NCBI GenBank assembly: GCA_017961265.1
Contig: JAGCXN010000012.1
Span: forward strand, 1-58,104
Length of the DNA stretch: 58,104 bases
Source: Bacteroidales bacterium
GTDB lineage: Bacteria; Bacteroidota; Bacteroidia; Bacteroidales; WCHB1-69
Direction: 5' to 3'
This document shows positions 27,219 through 35,257 of this stretch, piece after piece (position 1 is the first letter of the stretch; the number at the start of each line of letters is the position of its first letter). The position numbers were made by a program, and so were the translations under genes. A model generated the notes under the pieces. That model did not search any database and was not told the origin of the DNA. It saw only the letters and a list, made by a program, of their open reading frames with translations.

Positions 27219-28205
27219 ATGAAACGAATTTACTGGCTTCTGCTGGCGTGCTGCCTCCTTTTCTTTTCTTGCAAAAAAAATGAGGTACACCAATTCGGGG
27301 GGGCTGTATTCGGCACTTATTTTTCCGTCAATTACACTGGGGAAGAAAATCCCGACCTGCCGAGACAGGTAGATTCTATCTTACAGAATATCAATAAACT
27401 GTACTCCATTTTCGATAGTACGTCACTCGTATCGAAGCTCAATCGGAACGAGCCGGTCGTCCCCTCCCCTGCTTTTGCGGCGATGGTGCGGGACGCGTTA
27501 GACATCAGCAAGAACACCGGCGGTGCCTTCGACATCACCGTGGGACCGTTGGTGAACCTGTGGGGCTTCGGCAATGAAAACGGGGGCATTGTTTCGCAGG
27601 AGGCCATCGACTCCGTACGGCAGTTTGTCGGCTACACGAAAATCCACGTGGGCGACGATGGCGGCATCACGAAGGATGACGAACGTATCAAATTGGATTT
27701 CAATGCTATAGCAAAAGGAAAGGCGGTGGATGATGTGGCGGATTTCTTGGTCAGACGCAGCTATGCCAACTGCTTGGTGAACATTGGGGGTGAGGTGCGG
27801 TGTGAAGGGACGAAGACGGGCCGGAAGGCGTGGCGCGTGGGCATCCAGATCCCGACGGAGACACGGGACGGGCTCGAGGAGGCCGACTATATCTTCGAGA
27901 TGACGGGGCGGGCGGTCGCCACCAGCGGCAACTACCGCAACTACAAGGAGATAGACGGTCAACGGTACTGCCACATCACAGACCCACGCAGTGGCGACAG
28001 CCGTTCCTCCAACCTGCTGAGCGTGACAGTGATTGCCAACCAGTGTGCCGTAGCCGATGCGTACGCGACGGCCTTTATGGTGATGGGGTTGGACGAAGCA
28101 ATGAAGTTCCTTGAAAGCCATCCCGAATTAGCCGCCCACTTCATCTATTACGAAAACGGTGGCTATCAATACAAACAGAGCGGGAATTTTCCAAAACAGC
28201 AATAG
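27219..28205 (+). CDS. apbE: FAD:protein FMN transferase, lipoprotein form
   Basis: A 328-residue ApbE-family enzyme that attaches FMN to a threonine of target proteins outside the cytoplasmic membrane. The lipobox FFSC is at about residue 17. Family motifs are present: GTYFSV, GAFDITVGPLVNLWGFG, LDFNAIAKGKAVDDVADFL, NIGGEVRCEG and ATSGNYRNYKEIDG, with HITDPRSG and the metal-site ADAYATAFMVMG. It is the last gene of the receptor-DUF5689-ribBA run, 6 bases after ribBA. Its targets (for example Nqr or Rnf subunits) are not in this window. Confidence 0.93.
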   Translation: MKRIYWLLLACCLLFFSCKKNEVHQFGGAVFGTYFSVNYTGEENPDLPRQVDSILQNINKLYSIFDSTSLVSKLNRNEPVVPSPAFAAMVRDALDISKNTGGAFDITVGPLVNLWGFGNENGGIVSQEAIDSVRQFVGYTKIHVGDDGGITKDDERIKLDFNAIAKGKAVDDVADFLVRRSYANCLVNIGGEVRCEGTKTGRKAWRVGIQIPTETRDGLEEADYIFEMTGRAVATSGNYRNYKEIDGQRYCHITDPRSGDSRSSNLLSVTVIANQCAVADAYATAFMVMGLDEAMKFLESHPELAAHFIYYENGGYQYKQSGNFPKQQ

Positions 28206-28208
28206 CGG

Positions 28209-28520
28209 CTATTTGTACCGGATGGCGGTGCCATAAACCAGCACCTCCGCCGCTTGCGCCATAATGGCGGAAGTGGCATAGCGAACCCCGATAACGGCAT
28301 CAGCTTGCATCGCCTCTGCCTGTGCAATCATGCGGTCGGTGGACATTTTCCGGGCCTTTTCCATCATCTGCGTATAGGATTTAAGTTCGCCGCCTACAAT
28401 ATTCTTCAATGACTGTCCGATATCACTGAAAACATTTTTCGATTGGATCGTGCTGCCGGTAACCACGCCCAGCACCTCATAATTCACTCCTTGCAAATTC
28501 TCTACAGTATAAATGTTCAT
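28209..28520 (-). CDS. YbjQ family (DUF74) protein
   Basis: A 103-residue cytoplasmic protein of the YbjQ/UPF0145 family, a small domain that forms pentamers, sometimes called heavy-metal-binding. Family features are the opening VENLQGVNYEVLGVVTG, SKNVFSDIGQSLKNIVGGEL, and ADAVIGVRYATSAI followed by EVLVYGTAI. Length is standard. It converges on apbE with 3 bases between stop codons and no terminator visible between them. Function unknown. Confidence 0.88.
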   Translation of the reverse strand: MNIYTVENLQGVNYEVLGVVTGSTIQSKNVFSDIGQSLKNIVGGELKSYTQMMEKARKMSTDRMIAQAEAMQADAVIGVRYATSAIMAQAAEVLVYGTAIRYK

Positions 28521-28567
28521 ATCATTGTTGTTTTGATGAATATACGGTTAATTGCGATCCTTTTTCC

Positions 28568-29464
28568 CTATTCTTTCACCTCCTTGAAAATCTCCTCCAG
28601 TGTCTCCTTGTATTGGGTATAGGAGTACAGTGAACGCTCTCTCAAGATGGACCCCAGCAGCAAGTCGTCAATATCCTTCTGGGAACCTCCCTCCTTATTC
28701 AGGCACACAAGATGGTATAAAAGAGTTTCATAGTATTTGTCCAAATAATAACTTTTATAACTCTGCACTCCCTTTGATTTAATTACAACCATTTCAAAAT
28801 CATCAAAATAGAAATCGCGATAAAAGAAGTACGGACGACCGTTGAATTTCGGAAATTTCTTTATAAACTCGTAGGCTTTCTGTGTGTTCATCGGTTTGGC
28901 AATATTCATATACCCCCAGATAGTCCTGCCACAATAGTTCATACATTTCAGGAAGAAAATGCCGTTTTCCGTATCATCCTTCAAACCGTAATCACCCATT
29001 TTGAAATCCATTTTAGAAAGATTGAACGGTTGGTTCTTGTTCCCGTCAGACGTGAAAATCATTTCATAATAATTATCCACCAACTCATAAACGGGCACAT
29101 TAGCATTCATCAGGCTATCAATAAGTTGCTTATTGTCAACAGGTTCTTTCTCTCCTAAATTCTGACTGACTTTCCGAATGATATAAAGACTCTTTAATGT
29201 TGCGTCGTCAGGACGTTTCAGATATTTTGAATGGAGGATACTGTTTTTGGGGGTGATGATTTGTGCAACAAAATCGGCCACTGGAGCCATATCGGCATCC
29301 GTGATGCTGCGCATTTCTTTCAAAACGTCCTTTGTCGGCTGGTTGCGGAACATATAATTATGATAGTCCTTCGCCAAGGACAAAATCTGGTTTTGCTGCT
29401 GGACTTGTGCATAGAAGCTGAGCGAAAGACAGCACAACATACAGGTAATCAATATTTTTTTCAT
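28568..29464 (-). CDS. Secreted protein of unknown function
   Basis: 298 residues from the ATG at 29464, which opens a signal peptide (ITCMLCCLSLSFYAQ) 38 bases after a TAnnTTTG element. The longer frame upstream crosses the promoter and is rejected. The mature protein is helical and rich in Tyr, Lys and Asn (KDYHNYMFRNQPTKDVLKEM, YYEMIFTSDGNKN), ending in EEIFKEVKE. AT-rich codon use contrasts with the repair genes next door. No family is recognised. Confidence 0.6.
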   Translation of the reverse strand: MKKILITCMLCCLSLSFYAQVQQQNQILSLAKDYHNYMFRNQPTKDVLKEMRSITDADMAPVADFVAQIITPKNSILHSKYLKRPDDATLKSLYIIRKVSQNLGEKEPVDNKQLIDSLMNANVPVYELVDNYYEMIFTSDGNKNQPFNLSKMDFKMGDYGLKDDTENGIFFLKCMNYCGRTIWGYMNIAKPMNTQKAYEFIKKFPKFNGRPYFFYRDFYFDDFEMVVIKSKGVQSYKSYYLDKYYETLLYHLVCLNKEGGSQKDIDDLLLGSILRERSLYSYTQYKETLEEIFKEVKE

Positions 29465-29502
29465 AACGAGGGAAATAAGTTTTTTAATCTGAATTTGAAC
29501 CG

Positions 29503-29510
29503 CAAAAATA
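29503..29510 (-). promoter_or_regulatory. -7 element for the secreted protein gene
   Basis: Minus-strand TATTTTTG followed by CGG fits TAnnTTTG, 38 bases before the ATG at 29464. It is divergent from the element at 29533-29540. Confidence 0.6.
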
Positions 29511-29532
29511 GCAAAAAAATGGACAAAAGTTG

Positions 29533-29540
29533 TACCTTTG
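29533..29540 (+). promoter_or_regulatory. -7 element for the radical SAM/DUF4130 operon
   Basis: TACCTTTG followed by CCC fits TAnnTTTG. It lies 64 bases before the ATG at 29605. Confidence 0.65.
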
Positions 29541-29604
29541 CCCTTGCTTTTTTCACGGAAAGTGGAAATCGAAAGTCCCTCATAAATAAGCAAATGGCAT
29601 AGTT

Positions 29605-30897
29605 ATGTTGTCAGATCTAACACTGGAGAAGCTGCGCATCCTGACGGAGTCGGCGAAGTATGATGTGTCGTGCTCGTCGAGCGGTACCGTGCGCAAGGGA
29701 AAGCAGGGCATGGTGGGCAACACCGTGGGCGGCATCGGCATCTGCCACTCCTTCGCCGACGACGGCCGCTGCATCTCGCTCCTGAAGATCATGCTGACCA
29801 ACTACTGCATGTACGACTGTGCCTACTGCGTGAACCGTCGTTCCAATGACATCAAGCGAGCCACCCTTTCCGTTTCGGAATTAGAGGAGATTACGATTGA
29901 GTTCTACCGCCGCAACTACATTGAGGGGCTGTTCCTGTCGAGCGGTGTGGTGCGCAACCCCGACTACACGATGGAGCGGCTCACCGCCATTGTCCGCGAC
30001 CTCCGTCTGGTGCACCGTTTCAACGGCTACATCCACCTGAAGGCCATTCCGGGCGCCTCACAGGAACTGCTGTCCGAGGCGGGCCGCTACGCCGACCGAA
30101 TGAGCGTGAACATCGAGATTCCCCGCGAGGAGTCGCTGAAACTGTTGGCTCCAGAAAAGGACCACAGGAGCGTCTTCCAGCCGATGAAGCTCATCCAGCA
30201 AGGCGTGATCGAAAACAAGGAGGACCGCCAGCGCTACCGTCATGCGCCCCGTTTCGTGCCCGCCGGACAATCCACCCAGATGATTGTAGGCGCCACTAAA
30301 GATTCCGACCGTGACATTCTCACGATGTCGTCAATGCTCTACAACCAGCCTTCGATGCGGCGTGTATATTATTCTGGTTACGTGAGTGTTAACACTTTCG
30401 ATTCACGACTTCCCGTACTCAAGCAGCCGCCGCTTGTCCGCGAAAACCGGCTATACCAAGCCGACTGGCTGTTGCGGTTCTACCATTTCAAGGTGGAGGA
30501 AATCGTGGACGACATGCATCCCAACCTTGACCTCGACATCGACCCGAAATTGTCGTGGGCGTTGCGCCATCCCGAAGCCTTCCCCGTTGACATCAACACG
30601 GCGGATTATGAGATGCTGCTGCGGGTGCCGGGCATCGGCAACAAGTCGGCGTGGCTCATCGCCAACTCCCGCCGTTTCAACCGGCTCACCTCCTTCGACC
30701 TCAAGAAGATGGGCGTGGTGATGAAAAAAGCCAAATATTTCATCACGTGCCACGAACTCGCCTCCGCCTTCGACCAAACCTCCGTCATCGGCATCAACGA
30801 GTTGCGGCCCGAACGGCTACGGCCACTGCTGATCACCAACGAACAGAAGAAGCTCGCTGAGGCGGAGAAGCAGCTGTCATTCGACTTTGAACCATGA
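29605..30897 (+). CDS. Radical SAM protein of a putative DNA modification/repair pair
   Basis: A 430-residue protein. The radical SAM cluster motif Cys68-x3-Cys72-x2-Cys75 (CMYDCAYC) heads a partial TIM barrel (about 60-300). A C-terminal helix-hairpin-helix DNA-binding segment follows at about 329-380 (VDINTADYEMLLRVPGIGNK). This matches the family described as 'putative DNA modification/repair radical SAM protein' (TIGR03916), which is linked to a UDG/DUF4130 partner. The partner starts in the last four bases of this gene (ATGA overlap). The reaction is unknown; a role in repairing or altering DNA bases is inferred from the partner and the HhH motif. Confidence 0.88.
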   Translation: MLSDLTLEKLRILTESAKYDVSCSSSGTVRKGKQGMVGNTVGGIGICHSFADDGRCISLLKIMLTNYCMYDCAYCVNRRSNDIKRATLSVSELEEITIEFYRRNYIEGLFLSSGVVRNPDYTMERLTAIVRDLRLVHRFNGYIHLKAIPGASQELLSEAGRYADRMSVNIEIPREESLKLLAPEKDHRSVFQPMKLIQQGVIENKEDRQRYRHAPRFVPAGQSTQMIVGATKDSDRDILTMSSMLYNQPSMRRVYYSGYVSVNTFDSRLPVLKQPPLVRENRLYQADWLLRFYHFKVEEIVDDMHPNLDLDIDPKLSWALRHPEAFPVDINTADYEMLLRVPGIGNKSAWLIANSRRFNRLTSFDLKKMGVVMKKAKYFITCHELASAFDQTSVIGINELRPERLRPLLITNEQKKLAEAEKQLSFDFEP

Positions 30898-31697
30898 TTT
30901 CATATACCTTCGATAATACTCTTGACGGTCTCCTCACGGCTGTGTTCGAGGCCTTCGCCCTGCACGAGCAGCCGGAACAGCTGCTGTCGGCGGGTGACCA
31001 GATACCGTTGTTCTGCGACCGTAACTATCAGGTGGTTACGGATGAAGAAAAGGCTGGACGGGTGTGGAAAGGTTTGGAGAAACGCCTCCCGAAAGAAGTT
31101 ATCAGAATGCTGTATGTCAGCTGGTTGTCGGAATTACCGGAGCTAAACAATGCGCTGTTCCACTACATCTGCAAGGTCTTCCGGCAGCCGGAGGGCGCGC
31201 CTGGCATTGAGCGCAACTTTGCCGACCCCGACGTGCTCGCCGTCACGAATATCGCCCGCAAGGTGCTGCACGAACAGCTGCGCATGAAGCAGTTCATCCG
31301 TTTCCAGAAGGCCAAGGACGGCACCTACCTGGCCGTCGTCGCTCCCGACCACAACGTGCTTCCGCTCATCACCGACCATTTCCGCGACCGCTTCAACGAC
31401 CAGCCGTGGCTCATCTACGACGCCAAGCGGCATTACGGGTATTATTACGAAGGTAGCGGCGTCCCTGCCCGCATCACCTTTGCAGACGAGTCCGCCATCA
31501 CGTTCAGCCTCAGCGACGGCCGTCTGGACGACGACGTGCTCAGCAGCGAGGACCATCTTTTGCAAGAACTATGGCGCACCTACTTCAAAGCCATCTGCAT
31601 CCGCGAGCGCATGAACCCCCGCAAGCAGCTCAACGATATGCCCCGAAGATATTGGAAGTACATAACAGAGAAGCAGGAACCACGGCGGAATTCCTGA
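30894..31697 (+). CDS. DUF4130 protein, partner of the radical SAM protein (TIGR03915-like)
   Basis: A 267-residue protein that opens ISYTFDNTLDGLLTAVFEAF, typical of the TIGR03915/DUF4130 'probable DNA metabolism protein' family. A conserved block near 125-190 reads HEQLRMKQFIRFQKAKDGTY, with APDHNVLPLITDHFRDRF following. In other bacteria this domain is fused to a uracil-DNA-glycosylase-like domain; here it stands alone, and no UDG gene is within reach. Overlap with the radical SAM gene implies tight co-expression. It converges on the DUF389 gene. Confidence 0.88.
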   Translation: MISYTFDNTLDGLLTAVFEAFALHEQPEQLLSAGDQIPLFCDRNYQVVTDEEKAGRVWKGLEKRLPKEVIRMLYVSWLSELPELNNALFHYICKVFRQPEGAPGIERNFADPDVLAVTNIARKVLHEQLRMKQFIRFQKAKDGTYLAVVAPDHNVLPLITDHFRDRFNDQPWLIYDAKRHYGYYYEGSGVPARITFADESAITFSLSDGRLDDDVLSSEDHLLQELWRTYFKAICIRERMNPRKQLNDMPRRYWKYITEKQEPRRNS

Positions 31698-31728
31698 AGG
31701 ACAAAAATTTCGAATTCACATACTATGA

Positions 31729-33114
31729 TTATTCCGAAATAATCCTTACCTGTTCCACGCCAAGTAGCACCGGCACCCATGTCGAAAGTTCGCTGCGGAC
31801 AGCGGCATTTTCAGGACCATGCCATTTCACATAGATCGTCGGCACACTCTGGTATTTCTTCGTATGAGGATTGAAAAAAGTATTCTCTGTAATGGCAATT
31901 TCTTCAATTGTAGTATGGTACTTCTCTCCTATCGTGCGGGCAACCTCGGCATACTTGGAAGGGCCACCCGTCTGTATCGAATCCTTCAGACTAGCAATCT
32001 CAATTTCCTGTTCGCGAATCTGCTGTTCTCGGTCAACCAGAAGTCCAGCTAGAATGTCGGCCTGATCGCCGCCCGTAATGATATGGGATGTCTGGCGCAC
32101 CTTCAACTGTGTGGAAGACAACGAATAGTCATTGAGCATTATCTGTCTTAAGGTGTCCATCATGGCAGGAGACACTTCCTCACCAATGATGGTCAGTGTC
32201 AATGTTGGCGATTTTTTATCATATAATTTATCATAACTTATTATTTGTGAATCTTTTAAAACATCATTTTTTTGAAGATCATTCACAAACTTGATAACCT
32301 GCGAATTAAAAGCGCTCTCTTTTACTACACTGATAGCGGTAAAAAGACTCGGAATCATCACAAGAATGGTAAAGAACATAATGCTCCGCTTGACGATTTT
32401 CTCGCGCTTGGGATCCACAAACTTGTTGACAGGGAACTTCAAATACCTGACCATCAAAAAAGTGGCGAGAGCAATAAAGAAGGAGTTGATAAAGAATAGG
32501 TAGAACGCGCCGAAGAAGTAGTTGAACTGCAGGGTGGCAAGGCCGAAGCCAGCGGTGCAGAGCGGTGGCATGAGGGCGGTGGCGATGGCCACGCCCGAAA
32601 TTACGGTGAAAGGTTGCTCTTTGCGGGAAGCCGCCACAATACCCGCCAATCCACCAAAAGTGGCGATAAGCACATCAAAGATGGTAGGACGAGTACGCGC
32701 CAGCAGCTCTGACTGCGCATCACTGAGGGGGGAAAGGATGAAATAAACCGTTGATGCCAAGAGACTGATCCCCACCATTATCCCCAAATTGCGGATGGAA
32801 CGCTGCAGCAACTTCATGTCGAACGTGCCGACCGCAAGCCCGATGCCGTTGATAGGACCCATCAGCGGAGAAATCAACATGGCGCCGATGATGACCGCCG
32901 TGGAGTTGACATTCAACCCGATGGACGCGATGATGATGGCGAAAAACAGAATCCAGATGTTGATGCCGCGGAACTCGACCGAGCGGCGGATGGAGGCAAT
33001 GGTCGCCTCTATGTCGGTGTCATCGTGAATGATCAGCAGGGACTTGAACCTGCGCCATACGGCCACCAGCAATGCCTTTGGATTTCTTCGTCTTGGTTTA
33101 TCTTCTTGGTTCAT
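31729..33114 (-). CDS. DUF389 family membrane protein
   Basis: A 461-residue inner-membrane protein. A short soluble start is followed by about six helices with the DUF389 (TIGR00341-type) signatures STAVIIGAMLISPLMGPING, FGGLAGIVAASR and GVAIATALMPPLCTAGFG. The last 200 residues are soluble, with a predicted coiled coil around REQQIREQEIEIASLKDSIQ and two alpha/beta segments. Function unknown. It starts 21 bases after creD on the same strand, so co-transcription is likely. Confidence 0.88.
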   Translation of the reverse strand: MNQEDKPRRRNPKALLVAVWRRFKSLLIIHDDTDIEATIASIRRSVEFRGINIWILFFAIIIASIGLNVNSTAVIIGAMLISPLMGPINGIGLAVGTFDMKLLQRSIRNLGIMVGISLLASTVYFILSPLSDAQSELLARTRPTIFDVLIATFGGLAGIVAASRKEQPFTVISGVAIATALMPPLCTAGFGLATLQFNYFFGAFYLFFINSFFIALATFLMVRYLKFPVNKFVDPKREKIVKRSIMFFTILVMIPSLFTAISVVKESAFNSQVIKFVNDLQKNDVLKDSQIISYDKLYDKKSPTLTLTIIGEEVSPAMMDTLRQIMLNDYSLSSTQLKVRQTSHIITGGDQADILAGLLVDREQQIREQEIEIASLKDSIQTGGPSKYAEVARTIGEKYHTTIEEIAITENTFFNPHTKKYQSVPTIYVKWHGPENAAVRSELSTWVPVLLGVEQVRIISE

Positions 33115-33135
33115 AAAAGTTCAATTATCTATAAA

Positions 33136-34473
33136 TCAATGCTGTTCCTCCTTTATTTCCACAGCTTTCGGTTCGTCCGCCTTTTTCTGCTCCAAATTAT
33201 TCAAATCATACCAATTGACCTTGCGGGAGAAGTACATCACCAGGCAGAGCACTACAAAGACGAAGATGCTGCCGGCCAGAAGCGCGTAATCCTGCAGCTG
33301 GAGGATGGTGAACATATAACCGTAAAGGATGAGCAGAACTCCGCCCACGAACAGGCCCAACGGCCACGACTTGAGCACCGCTTTCGAATAAAGTGTAATC
33401 AGGAGAATCGTTGCCACTGAAGCAATCAGATAGGCAAGATTGAAGGTGACATACTCGGAGATGGAGAGCAGAAGCGTGTAGAATACGATGAGGGCCGCTC
33501 CCACCAGCAGGTAATGCAACGGGTGGAGCAGCTTCTTGCGCGAGATTTCCACAAAGAAGAAAACGAGGAACGTGATGGTGGTAAACAGGATGGAGTATTT
33601 CACACAGCGTTCGGTTTTCTGGTAGCTGTCCACAGGCAGGAGGAGCATGGCGCCAAAATCGGAGTCACCCACTGTATACGCGTCATCTTTCCACGACCTC
33701 GGGAAATTGCGGTTCAGATGCATCATCTTCCAAACTGCAGAGAAACCGTTTTCGTCCACCTTGCGTTCAGTCGGGAGAAAATTACCCGTAAAACTGGGAT
33801 TGTTCCAGTCGGAAGTGAGGTGAACCTCGGTGTTGGCGCCCACCGGACAGAACGAAATCGAGCCGGCGCCTTTCAGCTTCAGCGTTATGGAAAACGGAAG
33901 CGTGTCATTCAAGGAATCCGTAAGATTCACCAACGACTGCACGCCCGTCCACGCCACATTATGATTGGGAAGTCCTGCATCAAAACCGCAGTCCTCATTG
34001 CCAAGGTGCACGTTCAACTGTTCCTCAACTCCCCTTAAATCACTGATACCCATGCATAGTAAGGCACGATCGAAGCGCAGCCTCTCTTTCGACACACCCG
34101 CAAAATCCACATTTCCGAAATCACCACTGATATTCAAGTTGGAATGATAAACGACCACATCATAGATTCCCCTATGGAGTTTCTGCGTGGAAACATCGCC
34201 GGTCACGTTCAAATTCTCCGGCATAACATTCAAATAATGTGTCTCGATGGATTTTCCGTCCTTGCCATATTCGTAATATGGGATGGAGAGGAAGGGGCCT
34301 ATTACCGTCTGCTGTTCCGCCCATTTCCCCGAAACTTCATCAACGGCATCGTCTCGGAGGGTCTGCCGTTCGTCCACCAGATGGCCGATGAGCAAGGCAG
34401 GGATTAACAGTAGCAGAATCAAGCCGCCGATGATGAGGACCTTCAAAAAGACATTGTAACGCAATTTTCCCAT
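33136..34473 (-). CDS. creD: Cell envelope integrity protein CreD
   Basis: A 445-residue inner-membrane protein of the CreD family. One N-terminal helix (about 9-30) is followed by a periplasmic domain with the family openings (LVDERQTLRDDAVDEVSGKW, QTVIGPFLSIPYYE). Five or six helices lie at about 285-425 (LVGAALIVFYTLLLSISEYV is characteristic). The tail is charged. In Enterobacteria creD belongs to the CreBC regulon and affects envelope stability and beta-lactam response. No CreBC two-component genes are here, so regulation differs. Confidence 0.9.
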   Translation of the reverse strand: MGKLRYNVFLKVLIIGGLILLLLIPALLIGHLVDERQTLRDDAVDEVSGKWAEQQTVIGPFLSIPYYEYGKDGKSIETHYLNVMPENLNVTGDVSTQKLHRGIYDVVVYHSNLNISGDFGNVDFAGVSKERLRFDRALLCMGISDLRGVEEQLNVHLGNEDCGFDAGLPNHNVAWTGVQSLVNLTDSLNDTLPFSITLKLKGAGSISFCPVGANTEVHLTSDWNNPSFTGNFLPTERKVDENGFSAVWKMMHLNRNFPRSWKDDAYTVGDSDFGAMLLLPVDSYQKTERCVKYSILFTTITFLVFFFVEISRKKLLHPLHYLLVGAALIVFYTLLLSISEYVTFNLAYLIASVATILLITLYSKAVLKSWPLGLFVGGVLLILYGYMFTILQLQDYALLAGSIFVFVVLCLVMYFSRKVNWYDLNNLEQKKADEPKAVEIKEEQH

Positions 34474-34573
34474 AATTAAAAGATTAAAAGGTTTTAAAGA
34501 ACGGATTATAAACGGAAAGGGTGCAGAAATATTTTATTCTCTCCCTTCAAAATCGTATCAAGCAAGTCCGACA

Positions 34574-35257
34574 TCAGAACGTCAGAAATCCCACGCCAAT
34601 GTTCACGCCGAAGAAGTAGTTCCAGACGACACGGTTGGCGGCACGCTGACCCACATCCAACTCGTCCCTGAATTTGAGAAAATAGATGCCTGGCAAGCTA
34701 AAACCCACCGACATCCCGATATTCAGCTTGAGGAAGTCGCAGAAGAAGAAGTCGCGGCCGTACTCGAAACGGAAGCCGTAACAGTTTTTCCTCGCGGGGT
34801 AGCTGTAGTTGCCGCTTGCGGACGGCATCTCGTACAACGCCCGCATATAGTCGAAGTGGAACCGCAGGAACTGGCCGAGTGGTGCCGTGGCCCCGCGACC
34901 CACATAAACCTTGCAGAACACACCCGCACCGTACACCCGCAAGTCACGGGTTTCATCGTCGTAGGTCCACTCATTGTAGGTGTCGAACTTTGTGTCGAAC
35001 CAGATGAATTTCGCCCCCACGGTGCCGCTGCGCCACGCAATCACCTCTATATTAGGCTGCAACAGGTAGTTGAACGCCCAATACCGACGGTCTCCCTGAA
35101 AGTTGGGCACACGTTTCAGCCCCGGCGCCATCGACATCTCCATATTGAACAGCACCCGTCGCCCCATATAGCCGGGATAATGGGCCACGTAGTTCGCTTG
35201 GGCAAAGGAACTTGCCGCGCAAAACAGTATCATTATCGAAATCAGCAGCCTTCTCAT
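34574..35257 (-). CDS. Secreted or outer-membrane beta-barrel-like protein of unknown function
   Basis: A 227-residue protein with a signal peptide (MRRLLISIMILFCAASSFAQ). The body is rich in Phe, Tyr, Trp and Arg, with alternating strands (GAGVFCKVYVG, FRFEYGRDFFFCDFLKLNIG, NYFFGVNIGVGFLTF). The aromatic C-terminus suggests an outer-membrane barrel. Its ATG overlaps the stop codon of the M48 protease gene by four bases (ATGA), so the two are translated together. No family recognised. Confidence 0.6.
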   Translation of the reverse strand: MRRLLISIMILFCAASSFAQANYVAHYPGYMGRRVLFNMEMSMAPGLKRVPNFQGDRRYWAFNYLLQPNIEVIAWRSGTVGAKFIWFDTKFDTYNEWTYDDETRDLRVYGAGVFCKVYVGRGATAPLGQFLRFHFDYMRALYEMPSASGNYSYPARKNCYGFRFEYGRDFFFCDFLKLNIGMSVGFSLPGIYFLKFRDELDVGQRAANRVVWNYFFGVNIGVGFLTF

